Source of the DNA: a virus
Reading direction: 5' to 3' (one strand)
Length of the DNA stretch: 20,194 nucleotides
Virus record (IMG/VR): IMGVR_UViG_3300000115_000280
Span: 1-20,194 of that record
The notes under the pieces were generated by a model that worked only from the letters and a program-made list of their open reading frames with translations, was not told the origin of the DNA and made no database searches. Shown piece after piece: positions 13,062-20,194 of the stretch (its first letter is position 1; each line of letters starts with the position of its first letter). Made by a program: the position numbers and the translations under genes.

Positions 13062-15423
13062 AGTAGTTACAGCTTTTGATGAAAAGCTTTTTAAACAAAA
13101 TGGACACAAACTTTTAGAGTCTTTCAAAAATAAATGGCAACCTGATTTTGAGTTCCACTGTTATTACTATAACATGGACATCAATAACTATTCTATTCCT
13201 AAAGAGAGTAATATCTTCTACCACAAGTTGGAAGATGTTGAAGAGTATGGTCAGTTCGTAGCAGATAATAAAGAACACAACGGTACGGAAGGCGGTGCAC
13301 TAAACTATAGTGAGGCTCTTGACGGTCTTGCTGCTGCACCTAAAGCCTTTGCGATCAGCGAGTGTGCTTTTAATACTGCTGATGCATGGCTCCTCTGGCT
13401 GGAACCTCTTAGCCTACCAACAAAAGATATCAGGACATCCACAATAGAAAGATATCTGAACAAGCAAGCAGATTTTATCTGCATGGAAGATGCGGATTAC
13501 TTTGCTGCCTTTAATCTTTCAAAGCAAACACCTGTTGATCTTCTTGGTGATCTCAGAGGTGCCTATGTTTCTGGTGAATACCTTAACTATAGAGAGTGGT
13601 CAACAACCTTTATTCTGAGCCGACTGCTCACAATCTACAACGCACATGGCTGCACCTTACAGACCTCTGATTCTCTAAGAGAGTTGTTTATTAATCTGGC
13701 AGATAAGTCTTCTCAGAACTTTAGAGATAGTTCCGGCAACAGAGTTGTAGCTCTTTCAGAAACAGACACAACCCCTGACATCTTGCCAAGCAGGTATAAA
13801 CAACTTGCAGACTTGGTTCGCTTCTATAAACCCAAGACTGTTCTTGAAACTGGAACTTGGAATGGTGGCCGTGCTTTAGAGATAGCACTGGCTGCGTTTG
13901 AAAAGAACGATGCTATTCATTACATTGGCTATGATTTATTTGAAGATGCCACAGCAGAGACAGATGTTGAAGAAAATAATGTGAAGGCCCATAATACTAA
14001 GATAGCTGTTGAAAAAAGATTTGAAGAGTTTGCAAATCACATGGAGGTAACTAAGAATAAAAAGTTTACCTATGAATTACATAAAGGTAATGTCCGAGAT
14101 ACTCTGAAATCTAACTATGTAGATGAAGTTGATCTTGCATTTATCGGTAGTGGTAACAGTGAACAAACAGTACGACATGAATATGATCGTCTAAAGAATG
14201 TTCCCATTGTAATCATGGATCACTTCTTTACAAAAGAACGTGGGGACGAGGACAGCCCTGATCCAGATGCTATTCTTATACCTGATGAAAGGCATCAAGG
14301 AATTAAGAAAGTCTTTGACTCCGTACCTACAAAGAAGGTACATGCAGAGAAAACTACAGATGATGGCTGGACAGAGTTTGATGAGAGCGTTCCTACTCGT
14401 AAGTATGTCCTGCCCTCTACTGATAAAGTTCTGCCAGCAGGGCATACACACCTTGCTGTTTTGCTGCATGACAAGACACTGGAAGAGGTGCCGGAAGACT
14501 TGAAGCGTGTGCCAATAGTGGTACATCCAAGAGATTCCGTATCAAAAGAATATATTGCCAACAACATTAAGTCTAATCTAAAAGAAATAGACAGTGATAA
14601 GTGGGTGAAGAAGCATCCGCCTCATAGAGAAGTTGGTGTGGTTGTTTCAGGTGGACCTTACCTTGATTATAAAGAATTGAAAAAGTTTATCAAGAACAAC
14701 CCCGGATGTAAAGTACTTACAGTTAAACATGCCCTGCCCGGTTTGATGAAGAACAATATTATACCGTGGGCATGTATTGTTCTTGACCCTCGACCAATCA
14801 CTAAGAAAAGCACTCACAATATTGTACGTAAAGACTTGTTCAAAGATTTACATAAAGATACTAATTTCTTTGTAGCTTCCATGACTGACCCATCAGTGAC
14901 TGAACATCTTAAAGAACGTGATGTTAGACTGTGGGGATGGCATGCCTTCACTGATTCACTAAGAACAGAAGAAGAGCAGGGAGATCAGATAAAGAACCAG
15001 CAAGTTAAGCTGAATGAAGAGCTTGGTATTCCGCAGGGAGCAACGCTTATTACTGGTGGTACATGTGCTGCGATGAGAGCTATCGGCCTGTTACATACGA
15101 TGGGCTTCAGAGACTTACACTTGTTTGGATTTGACTGCTGCCGTGATGAGCCTTCCGACGAAGAGAAGACTGAAACCACTGGTGATCTTGAGGGTGGCGA
15201 GACTCCCAAACCTAAATACATACAGGTCAATGTCAAAGATCAAACTTATTGGACAACAGGTGAGCTACTGGCTATGGCACAAGACTGCGAGAAAGTATTT
15301 GCTGATCCCGGTCTTGATGGCGTTCTCTGCTTTCACGGTGAAAATACTATGGTAGCTGATCTCTGGAAGATCAAAGAAGATCAAGATGCTAGAATTAAAT
15401 TTAAAGGATACTACAATGCCTGA
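13051..15423 (+). CDS. Three-domain protein: GT-like, methyltransferase-like and DUF115/MAF-like
   Basis: 790 residues starting at the ATG that overlaps the previous stop (the frame is open back to 12922, but that part lies over the glycosyltransferase). Residues 1-230 look like a second glycosyltransferase fold (FKVVTAFDEKLF, AWLLWLEPLSLPT), though the usual DxD is not evident at WLEPL. Residues 245-430 look like a SAM methyltransferase of the Methyltransf_24 type: TVLETGTWNGGRALEIA (motif I), YIGYDLF, then DLAFIGSGNSEQTV where the family usually has IDGGHS. Residues 525-700 match DUF115/MAF proteins (VVVSGGPYLD, IVLDPRP, LITGGTCAAMRAIGLL, LHLFGFD), linked to flagellin and surface glycosylation. 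It probably modifies a glycan. Such fusions are uncommon. Confidence 0.75.
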   Translation: MKFKVVTAFDEKLFKQNGHKLLESFKNKWQPDFEFHCYYYNMDINNYSIPKESNIFYHKLEDVEEYGQFVADNKEHNGTEGGALNYSEALDGLAAAPKAFAISECAFNTADAWLLWLEPLSLPTKDIRTSTIERYLNKQADFICMEDADYFAAFNLSKQTPVDLLGDLRGAYVSGEYLNYREWSTTFILSRLLTIYNAHGCTLQTSDSLRELFINLADKSSQNFRDSSGNRVVALSETDTTPDILPSRYKQLADLVRFYKPKTVLETGTWNGGRALEIALAAFEKNDAIHYIGYDLFEDATAETDVEENNVKAHNTKIAVEKRFEEFANHMEVTKNKKFTYELHKGNVRDTLKSNYVDEVDLAFIGSGNSEQTVRHEYDRLKNVPIVIMDHFFTKERGDEDSPDPDAILIPDERHQGIKKVFDSVPTKKVHAEKTTDDGWTEFDESVPTRKYVLPSTDKVLPAGHTHLAVLLHDKTLEEVPEDLKRVPIVVHPRDSVSKEYIANNIKSNLKEIDSDKWVKKHPPHREVGVVVSGGPYLDYKELKKFIKNNPGCKVLTVKHALPGLMKNNIIPWACIVLDPRPITKKSTHNIVRKDLFKDLHKDTNFFVASMTDPSVTEHLKERDVRLWGWHAFTDSLRTEEEQGDQIKNQQVKLNEELGIPQGATLITGGTCAAMRAIGLLHTMGFRDLHLFGFDCCRDEPSDEEKTETTGDLEGGETPKPKYIQVNVKDQTYWTTGELLAMAQDCEKVFADPGLDGVLCFHGENTMVADLWKIKEDQDARIKFKGYYNA

Positions 15424-16102
15424 TATTAGTATAGATAATATTAACAGCAGATACAATCCATCAGATGATTATATCAATCTTGTTAAGATGTACGTGGAGA
15501 AGCACGATCAGGGAGAGGGTATGTTCAATGGACGAAGCCTTCTAAAGTTTGTAGACCTTATAAAACTATATCTGAAAAACAATAACTGTAAGTCTGTGCT
15601 TGACTATGGTTGTGGTAAGGCAGTGCTGTACACTGATAAGTTCTCAGAGATTACTGATGAGATTGACTGTCCTCTTCCTGAGTATTGGGAGTTGGATGAG
15701 TGCGAACTCTTTGATCCCGGCTATGAGAAACACAGTAAGCTTCCCATACACAGGAAGGATGCGGTGATATGCACAGATGTTCTTGAACATATTGCAGAAG
15801 AAGACTTGGGTTGGGTGGTAGAAGAAATCTTTTCCTATGCAAAGAAGATTGTGTTTTTAAACGTAGCTTGCTACGAGGCGGTAAAAGTTCTGCCGGATGG
15901 TAGGAACGCTCACATCTCTGTATTCTCTCCTGATAAGTGGCTTCAGATGTTAGCAGAAAAAAGCAGAAAGTTTAAACATCTAAAAATTTATCTCTTTGCT
16001 GATACAATGAAGGAAGAGGACACTAAAACTTTTTATACTGAAGGTTATAGGATAGACCAGTATCCCCGTGTAGTTAAACTTAAAAAAGAGGAGGAACAAT
16101 AA
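15416..16102 (+). CDS. SAM-dependent methyltransferase
   Basis: 228 residues from the ATG at 15416, with AAAGGA about 8 bases upstream, overlapping the preceding stop. Class I Rossmann methyltransferase: motif I SVLDYGCGKAVLY (SAM glycine-rich loop), the post-I acidic position in a long insert, motif IV-like VICTDVLEHIAEEDLGWVVE, and a late strand IVFLNVACYEAV. The HISVFSPDKW segment is typical of phage members of the Methyltransf_23 type. The substrate is unknown; coupling to the glycosyltransferase and the DUF115 fusion points to O-methylation of a sugar. Its stop shares a base with the next start (TAATG). Confidence 0.85.
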   Translation: MPDISIDNINSRYNPSDDYINLVKMYVEKHDQGEGMFNGRSLLKFVDLIKLYLKNNNCKSVLDYGCGKAVLYTDKFSEITDEIDCPLPEYWELDECELFDPGYEKHSKLPIHRKDAVICTDVLEHIAEEDLGWVVEEIFSYAKKIVFLNVACYEAVKVLPDGRNAHISVFSPDKWLQMLAEKSRKFKHLKIYLFADTMKEEDTKTFYTEGYRIDQYPRVVKLKKEEEQ

Positions 16103-16503
16103 TGTTAGGTATTGCAGAATCAGTTATTGGTGTTGCCGGTAAAGTACTTGATAAGTTTGTAGGTGATAAAGATTTAAAAGTTAAGCTTGAAGCAGAACTA
16201 AATAAAGAACTAATTTCTCTTGACCTTGCTCAAGCACAGGCGAATATAGAACAGGCCAAGCACCCCTCTATCTTTGTCAGCGGAGCAAGACCAGCTATCA
16301 TGTGGGTATGCTGCTTTGCTCTGGCATGGCAGTTTATTTTTGCACCTGTTCTGTCTTGGGTTATTGTCACTTGGTATCCTATGATAACACTCCCTGTGTT
16401 AGAGACTAATGAATTGATCAGTCTGATCATGGCACTTCTTGGGCTTGGCGGTATGCGTACAGCAGAGAAGTGGAAGGGTGTTGCCAGAAGTAATATGAAA
16501 TAA
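16102..16503 (+). CDS. 3TM-type holin (GTA_holin family)
   Basis: 133 residues with GAGGAGGA before the coupled ATG. The N-terminal half is an amphipathic charged helix (about 15-52). It is followed by hydrophobic segments at about 63-90 (IMWVCCFALAWQFIFAPVLS) and 103-119 (LISLIMALLGLGGMR), and the protein ends with a basic tail. The ARPAIMW and LGLGGMRTAEK motifs fit the holin family first described for gene transfer agents of Rhodobacterales. It makes holes in the inner membrane at lysis. It sits on the rightward strand, apart from the M15 endolysin and a second holin candidate on the leftward strand. Confidence 0.8.
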   Translation: MLGIAESVIGVAGKVLDKFVGDKDLKVKLEAELNKELISLDLAQAQANIEQAKHPSIFVSGARPAIMWVCCFALAWQFIFAPVLSWVIVTWYPMITLPVLETNELISLIMALLGLGGMRTAEKWKGVARSNMK

Positions 16504-16997
16504 TGCCCCTTAACGAAAAACAAGAGAAGTTTGCAGAGGCTTATGTTCTGCACCGCAATGCAACTGAGGCTGCAAAGTCTGCTGGTTACTCTGCTGCATC
16601 AGCAAACAACCAAGGCTACCGTCTTATGCATATGCAGGAAGTTATAGATCGTGTACATGAGCTTGAACAAGAGCTTGAGACAGATGTAAATGTTATAGAA
16701 GAAATAGAAAGTCAGTATACATTTGCCAAAGCAAACGGACATACCAATAGTGCCATCAAAGCACTTGAACTACTGTCTCGTATTCGTGGTTCTAATAGTG
16801 ATAGTGGTTTGTCTATGGATAAGGATACTCTGGAGACTGCTATTGTTGGATGTTTAAATGTATTGGGAGAAGATAAAGTTGTACGCCTTTTATCTAAGTG
16901 TGACTTCGCTGGTGCCTTATTTGAAGAAAACGATAGCGATTATGCAGAAGAACCGTCTGAAGACAGTGAAGAGACAAATTCCGTACTGGTAGAGTAA
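16503..16997 (+). CDS. terS: Terminase small subunit
   Basis: 164 residues; coupled TAATG start after the holin. The N-terminal Terminase_2-type helix-turn-helix is clear: LNEKQEKFAEAYVLHRNATE (residues 3-22), then AAKSAGYSAASANNQGYRLM. Next come a coiled-coil-like EVIDRVHELEQELE and a helical central part (AIKALELLSRIRGS) consistent with oligomerisation. The C-terminus is very acidic (EENDSDYAEEPSEDSEE). It recognises phage DNA and regulates the large subunit during packaging. No large subunit follows; the next features are a terminator and genes on the opposite strand. It is the last gene of the rightward arm. Confidence 0.82.
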   Translation: MPLNEKQEKFAEAYVLHRNATEAAKSAGYSAASANNQGYRLMHMQEVIDRVHELEQELETDVNVIEEIESQYTFAKANGHTNSAIKALELLSRIRGSNSDSGLSMDKDTLETAIVGCLNVLGEDKVVRLLSKCDFAGALFEENDSDYAEEPSEDSEETNSVLVE

Positions 16998-17044
16998 AAA
17001 AGAAGGGCTAGGAGAGCCACTGAGTAGCCTTCTCTAGCCCTTCT
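16996..17044 (-). terminator. Strong leftward Rho-independent terminator between convergent arms
   Basis: AGAAGGGCTAG (17001-17011) pairs perfectly with CTAGCCCTTCT (17034-17044), extended inward with one bulge (GAGAG against CTTCT). Read leftward, the stem is followed by T6 (complement of 16996-17001). Read rightward there is no T run, so it mainly ends transcripts of the lysis/virion arm. The rest of the gap (17045-17113) shows no gene or clear signal. Confidence 0.88.
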
Positions 17045-17113
17045 GGTAGGCATATAGCCTAGAGGTACTAATTCTTCTGTATGACGCTCCTATCTCGTTA
17101 CAGAGGATTTAAC

Positions 17114-17476
17114 TTATTTACCTATTCTTTCATTAGGAACAGGTGGATGTGATCCATTATGCATGGCATATAGTCTATCACAATCTTTTTGTAGTCTTCC
17201 AACATGCGTAACAATCTCTGCCAGTTGCATATGATCTCTTCTAAGATTTTCAGGACTTGCCATTTTAGCTAGGATGTTAATCCTTTGTTCCTGAGTTTCA
17301 TTAGAAGTGATTAACTTATCACTACGAGCATCCATCTTACGAATACGTTGTTCAATGTCATCCAGTTTTTCCACTAGCTGTCTAATCTGCATCTTGGCTA
17401 CAGCACTGGCTCCTGCTACACTGAATAAGATACCAGCAATAGTTACGACCAAACGTATGTCGATTCCACCTTCCAT
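17114..17476 (-). CDS. Membrane-anchored coiled-coil protein, possible spanin-like
   Basis: 120 residues. The start is the ATG at 17476 because GGGAGG lies 6 bases upstream; the longer frame to 17509 lacks a site. Residues 8-26 are a membrane segment (RLVVTIAGILFSVAGASAVA), followed by a long charged coiled coil (MQIRQLVEKLDDIEQRIRKM and onward) and a Pro-containing end (SHPPVPNE). The topology (N-terminal anchor, helical rod) and its place after holin and endolysin suggest an inner-membrane spanin-like role. There is no lipoprotein partner visible, and tail- or membrane-associated alternatives remain. It is the last gene before the terminator. Confidence 0.65.
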   Translation of the reverse strand: MEGGIDIRLVVTIAGILFSVAGASAVAKMQIRQLVEKLDDIEQRIRKMDARSDKLITSNETQEQRINILAKMASPENLRRDHMQLAEIVTHVGRLQKDCDRLYAMHNGSHPPVPNERIGK

Positions 17477-17489
17477 ACTAACCTCCCTG

Positions 17490-17573
17490 TTATACGTTAG
17501 CAGGACCAAGAATTATAGCTGTTAATATTACTGCTGCAAAGTATGCCAGTAAGACACGTCCCGGTCCCGGCAT
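17490..17573 (-). CDS. 27-aa single-span membrane peptide
   Basis: ATG at 17573 sharing one base with the stop of the holin gene (TAATG), 27 codons to TAA at 17490. The product is MPGPGRVLLAYFAAVILTAI followed by ILGPANV: one hydrophobic span of about 18 residues between a Gly/Pro/Arg start and a short end. The stop falls just before the ribosome site of the next gene. The coupling, the membrane character and the perfect fit between two lysis genes argue that it is real. It might be a pinholin-like or antiholin-like regulator. Confidence 0.6.
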   Translation of the reverse strand: MPGPGRVLLAYFAAVILTAIILGPANV

Positions 17574-17863
17574 TACTTAATCCTATTCATTAGTGCTTCT
17601 TCAAGTTTAGGAAGAAGACGTATACCACAATACCCAACAACAAATGCTAAACCAATCGCAACCTGATCGTTGAATTTAAAGTATCCCATAGCTGCGGGAA
17701 TTAGAAACTCTGCTGCGATCCAACCTACAAGAACTGCAATTAGAATATCTTTAACAGCACCTAAGTTCCACTTCCTTTGTGTTAGTACGTTTGCTACACC
17801 GCCACATCCCGAAGCGAAGATACAGCATAGCTTTCCACCGAATGTCATTATTGCCCATTCCAT
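17573..17863 (-). CDS. Holin-like membrane protein (LydA/phage_holin type)
   Basis: 96 residues with a very strong ribosome site, GAGGAGG, 7 bases before the ATG. It has three hydrophobic segments, roughly residues 3-24, 37-60 and 66-85, separated by short charged loops (TQRKW, KFND). It ends with a charged tail (PKLEEALMNRIK). The VGYCGIRLL end of the third span resembles LydA/HP1-type holins (GYxGxxxL). As a holin it would open the inner membrane for the M15 endolysin encoded just upstream. Other small membrane proteins cannot be excluded. Confidence 0.72.
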   Translation of the reverse strand: MEWAIMTFGGKLCCIFASGCGGVANVLTQRKWNLGAVKDILIAVLVGWIAAEFLIPAAMGYFKFNDQVAIGLAFVVGYCGIRLLPKLEEALMNRIK

Positions 17864-17890
17864 AGTTTAGCCTCCTCAATAATGTTGCTT

Positions 17891-18274
17891 TTACTTATAG
17901 CTCCATAACCACGGACGAGGATGGTGATCCCCATCTTCCATTGTATCAAGGTGCAGGAAGCGGCGTTCATACATGCCACGTTGAGACACACCTATACCCT
18001 TGAACTCATGTATGATAGCAAGACGTAGTAGTTTGAAAGCTTCGTGACCACCAATTACAATATCAGCAGCCCTCCCATAGATATGTGCAGAGTTAGGCGA
18101 GCCACCTATTGTAGTATTATATGCTATGTCCCTGTAACCTGAAGATACAATCATTGGGTTGTCATAGTCTCTTCTTAAACGAATAAGCTTTTCCATAAAC
18201 TCTTCGTCCATGTGGCACTCTCCAGTACCCTTGCAACGCATCTCATCTTCAGTAAAATGTTCCCAGTTAGTCAC
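17891..18274 (-). CDS. M15-type peptidase endolysin
   Basis: 127 residues from a GTG (18274) with AAAGGA about 7 bases upstream. It is an L,D- or D,D-carboxypeptidase-type endolysin (Peptidase_M15_3) cutting peptide cross-links of peptidoglycan. Zinc ligands: His64 and Asp71 in SAHIYGRAADI, and His108 in FLHLD. Other family marks: FTEDEMRCKGTGEC at the start, SSGYRD (44-49), TIGGSPNSAH, KGIGVSQRG and the PWLWSY end. There is no signal peptide, so it needs a holin; a holin candidate follows 27 bases downstream. Length is as usual for single-domain M15 endolysins. Confidence 0.92.
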   Translation of the reverse strand: MTNWEHFTEDEMRCKGTGECHMDEEFMEKLIRLRRDYDNPMIVSSGYRDIAYNTTIGGSPNSAHIYGRAADIVIGGHEAFKLLRLAIIHEFKGIGVSQRGMYERRFLHLDTMEDGDHHPRPWLWSYK

Positions 18275-18306
18275 TACTTATCCTTTCTAGTATACTATCT
18301 ATAGTT

Positions 18307-20194
18307 TTAATCTTCTAGACGAAGACCATCAATCTCCTGCATAAATCTATAAATTTCTAATATAGCAGGATCATCCATTGATTTTATTTTACCATCTAAA
18401 AGAAGCTTTTGTAAATTTTCACTAGTAAGCTCATCAGGTATGAAAGTATTTTCTAGTGCCTGATTAAGCAAACTAATATCTTTCAGTGCAAATCTTTCTT
18501 GTTTGGTTAAAATATCTTCTAACTCAGCATATGTTAATGTTTTTCCATTAGGAGTTAATTTAAGAAAAGGTTTAATAATCTCTCTTAACTTTCTCATTCT
18601 TTCATATTTTATTTCTTGAGACTCTACATAGTCATCTACCAGTTCTTGTGGCCTAGATATGCCAGAATCTCTATACGCAGGTCTACCTATAAATTCATTT
18701 TTTGATCGCTTAACATCTCGCTGCGCCATACCTACATTTCTTGCCATAGCATTATCAATATCAAAAAGTTGAACCCTTACACCAGCAAGCTGGGGCCAAA
18801 GACTAGAGTCTCCATCACCTAGACTTTGACCATACTTACCGATTGGACCTCTTCCTTTTCTATTTTCATTCAACTCTTCTAGACTTGTATAATATTGATT
18901 AAGACGCTTTGCTGCTGGCGTAAACCCCGGTGTGAAAGGGTCTATAGCAATTTCAAACATCTCTACAAGACCTCTCTTCGGTCTGTTAGGGTCTATCTCA
19001 TCAATAACTCCTGCTGCTTCTAAGGCTGCTTTAGTAACCATAGAGGCTCCAAAGAAAGGACCAAGCTGTTTAGATATAACTCTAAGACCAAACTCATCCC
19101 AATCTACTTCTCTATCTGTTAGAAGCGCATTGTGAATAGCCCTTCCAGTAAATTTAACATAATCAAATGGGTCGATAGGTCCGAAGTTTACATATTCAAT
19201 TACATTCTTACCATTTTTATCTTTATATATAGGACTCAAAAATAATTTAGGAACATCTTTCTCATAGTTAGGAGCAACTTGATTTAAATCATCAGCTTCT
19301 TGTTCAGTGATTCCAAACATATTCATAGAATAATGCATCGCCATGTCAGTGCCTAAACCAGCAGCAGTCATTCCTCCAAGTCTTTTCATCCCCTCTCGCA
19401 TAAGAACAGGATTACCAGACCTAATATCTCTTAGAGTGTATCTTCCTAAATTTGTTGTGACACGTATCATCTCAGCGGGAAAAGACAAAAAGTCTCCCAC
19501 AGGCGCACGTCTTAAACTTTTAAGAGACTTACTAACTAGGTTATAGTTAGGCATTGTATCTCTCGTTCTTTGAGCGGCCATTTCAATAATTTCATCCATG
19601 CTTTTATCTGGAAAAGCTTTCGTTAGATAATCTTTAGTTTTATTGTAATGAATAAATTTATATATATTATCTTCATCTTGATACAGTTGAAAAGTTTTTT
19701 GTGCTAATTTTTTTCCGCCTCTAGTAAGAGCAGTTTTATCAAGAGATTTACCTAAATAACCTTTAGGATTTGTACCGATATCTTTCATTTGAGCTTTAAC
19801 AGTTCCAGCTTTAACACCGCTGTCAATAACACCAACTCTTTGAGCTTCAGCTATTCTTTTTGCAAGCTCTCTATCTTCTAAATCCCACATACGTTTAACA
19901 AATGCCGTCATCTCTCCTTTTTTACCTATAGGTAACATACCATTTGCAAGCATCATAATATTGTTGCCCATGACGTTTCTACCATGAGTAGCTGGAGAAG
20001 CAACAGTTTTCATAATTTGAGATGCAGCTTTTGTAGCCACCCACCCTCTCATTAGCCTACCTGTAGGTGCAAGTATTTCTGTTCCATTTACAATAGCTTC
20101 AGCATAAACAGGATTTACGTATAGATTTTCTAAAGGAAAACCGAACTCTTTTTTAGCTATTTCTTCAAAGGGTGCAGAAAGTTGCTTTACTCTG
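18307..20194 (-). CDS. Large virion-type protein, C-terminal 628 residues (5' end outside window)
   Basis: The frame is open to the right edge: 47 more codons precede the ATG at 20052 (APTGRLMRG lies across it), so that Met is internal. No enzymatic motif was recognised. The SPATHGRNVMGNNIMMLANG segment near visible residue 65, followed by long helical, Lys/Arg/Asp-rich stretches and a region with DPFTPGFTPAAKRLNQYY, resembles large multidomain phage proteins thought to be internal virion or ejected proteins. Arginine codons are mostly AGA (12 of the first 17 after that Met), unlike the replication genes. It lies upstream of the lysis genes in one leftward unit; a 32-base gap separates it from the endolysin. 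The functional label is inference. Confidence 0.6.
   Translation of the reverse strand, partial: RVKQLSAPFEEIAKKEFGFPLENLYVNPVYAEAIVNGTEILAPTGRLMRGWVATKAASQIMKTVASPATHGRNVMGNNIMMLANGMLPIGKKGEMTAFVKRMWDLEDRELAKRIAEAQRVGVIDSGVKAGTVKAQMKDIGTNPKGYLGKSLDKTALTRGGKKLAQKTFQLYQDEDNIYKFIHYNKTKDYLTKAFPDKSMDEIIEMAAQRTRDTMPNYNLVSKSLKSLRRAPVGDFLSFPAEMIRVTTNLGRYTLRDIRSGNPVLMREGMKRLGGMTAAGLGTDMAMHYSMNMFGITEQEADDLNQVAPNYEKDVPKLFLSPIYKDKNGKNVIEYVNFGPIDPFDYVKFTGRAIHNALLTDREVDWDEFGLRVISKQLGPFFGASMVTKAALEAAGVIDEIDPNRPKRGLVEMFEIAIDPFTPGFTPAAKRLNQYYTSLEELNENRKGRGPIGKYGQSLGDGDSSLWPQLAGVRVQLFDIDNAMARNVGMAQRDVKRSKNEFIGRPAYRDSGISRPQELVDDYVESQEIKYERMRKLREIIKPFLKLTPNGKTLTYAELEDILTKQERFALKDISLLNQALENTFIPDELTSENLQKLLLDGKIKSMDDPAILEIYRFMQEIDGLRLED

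Noticed and set aside
16980-17057. Leftward open stretch from an ATG at 17057 through the terminator
   Set aside because: It runs through the terminator hairpin into the antisense of the terminase gene, has no ribosome site, and shows no protein-like pattern.
18289-18304. Leftward TATACT and a CTATAG palindrome before the endolysin, considered as a phage-type promoter
   Set aside because: No -35 element at the right distance and no second copy of the sequence seen in the window.
1-20194. CRISPR array, insertion sequence, retron or diversity-generating retroelement
   Set aside because: No regularly spaced repeats, transposase, reverse transcriptase or template/variable repeat pair was seen by reading both strands.

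Overview
The window is a piece of a tailed double-stranded DNA phage genome. It is densely packed, with genes overlapping by 1 to 35 bases, and it contains T7-type replication genes, holins and peptidoglycan hydrolases, a terminase small subunit and the end of a large virion-type protein. No integrase, repressor or host housekeeping gene is visible. The combination of ThyX, a cobalamin-dependent (class II) ribonucleotide reductase, Hsp20, a DUF3310 protein, a GTA-type holin and a SleB-type hydrolase is typical of phages of marine Alphaproteobacteria. That host assignment is inference from gene content and was not tested.

Layout. Bases 1-16997 are a rightward arm. It opens with a truncated DUF932 gene, then a string of very small genes around a secreted SleB-type hydrolase (567-2130), thyX (2120-2788) and two more small genes. 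The replication block follows: primase-helicase (3155-4777), a possible PD-(D/E)XK nuclease (4770-5249), a family A DNA polymerase with 3'-5' exonuclease (5233-6864), a gp2.5-like ssDNA-binding protein (6989-7453) and a RecB-family exonuclease with a cysteine cluster (7510-8367). Next come a GIY-YIG homing-type endonuclease, a small unknown, a DUF3310 protein, the class II reductase (9637-11322), a small HNH protein, a tRNA-Arg(UCU) and an IbpA-like small heat-shock protein. A surface-sugar or methyl-modification block (12291-16102) holds a GT8-like glycosyltransferase, a 790-residue three-domain protein and a SAM methyltransferase. The arm ends with a 3TM-type holin and the terminase small subunit.

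Bases 17114-20194 run leftward: the 3' end of a large virion-type protein, an M15 peptidase endolysin, a LydA-like holin, a 27-residue membrane peptide and a membrane-anchored coiled-coil protein. The two arms converge on a strong leftward terminator at 16996-17044.

Regulation visible in the sequence. Two near-perfect sigma70 promoters stand directly before ssb and before hsp20. ssb is closed by a textbook terminator, so it looks like an independent high-output unit. The hsp20 promoter is wrapped in operator-like repeats. The primase-helicase has a well-placed internal start that would give a T7 4B-like short form. Most other genes appear to be expressed by readthrough and translational coupling, with many TAATG and ATGA junctions.

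Most unusual items: the three-domain glycosyltransferase-like/methyltransferase-like/DUF115 fusion with apparently altered active-site motifs, the ThyX with KHQ in place of RHR, the Fe-S-like cysteine cluster in the exonuclease, the terminase small subunit stranded without a large subunit beside it, and the match between the tRNA-Arg(UCU) and the AGA-rich leftward arm.
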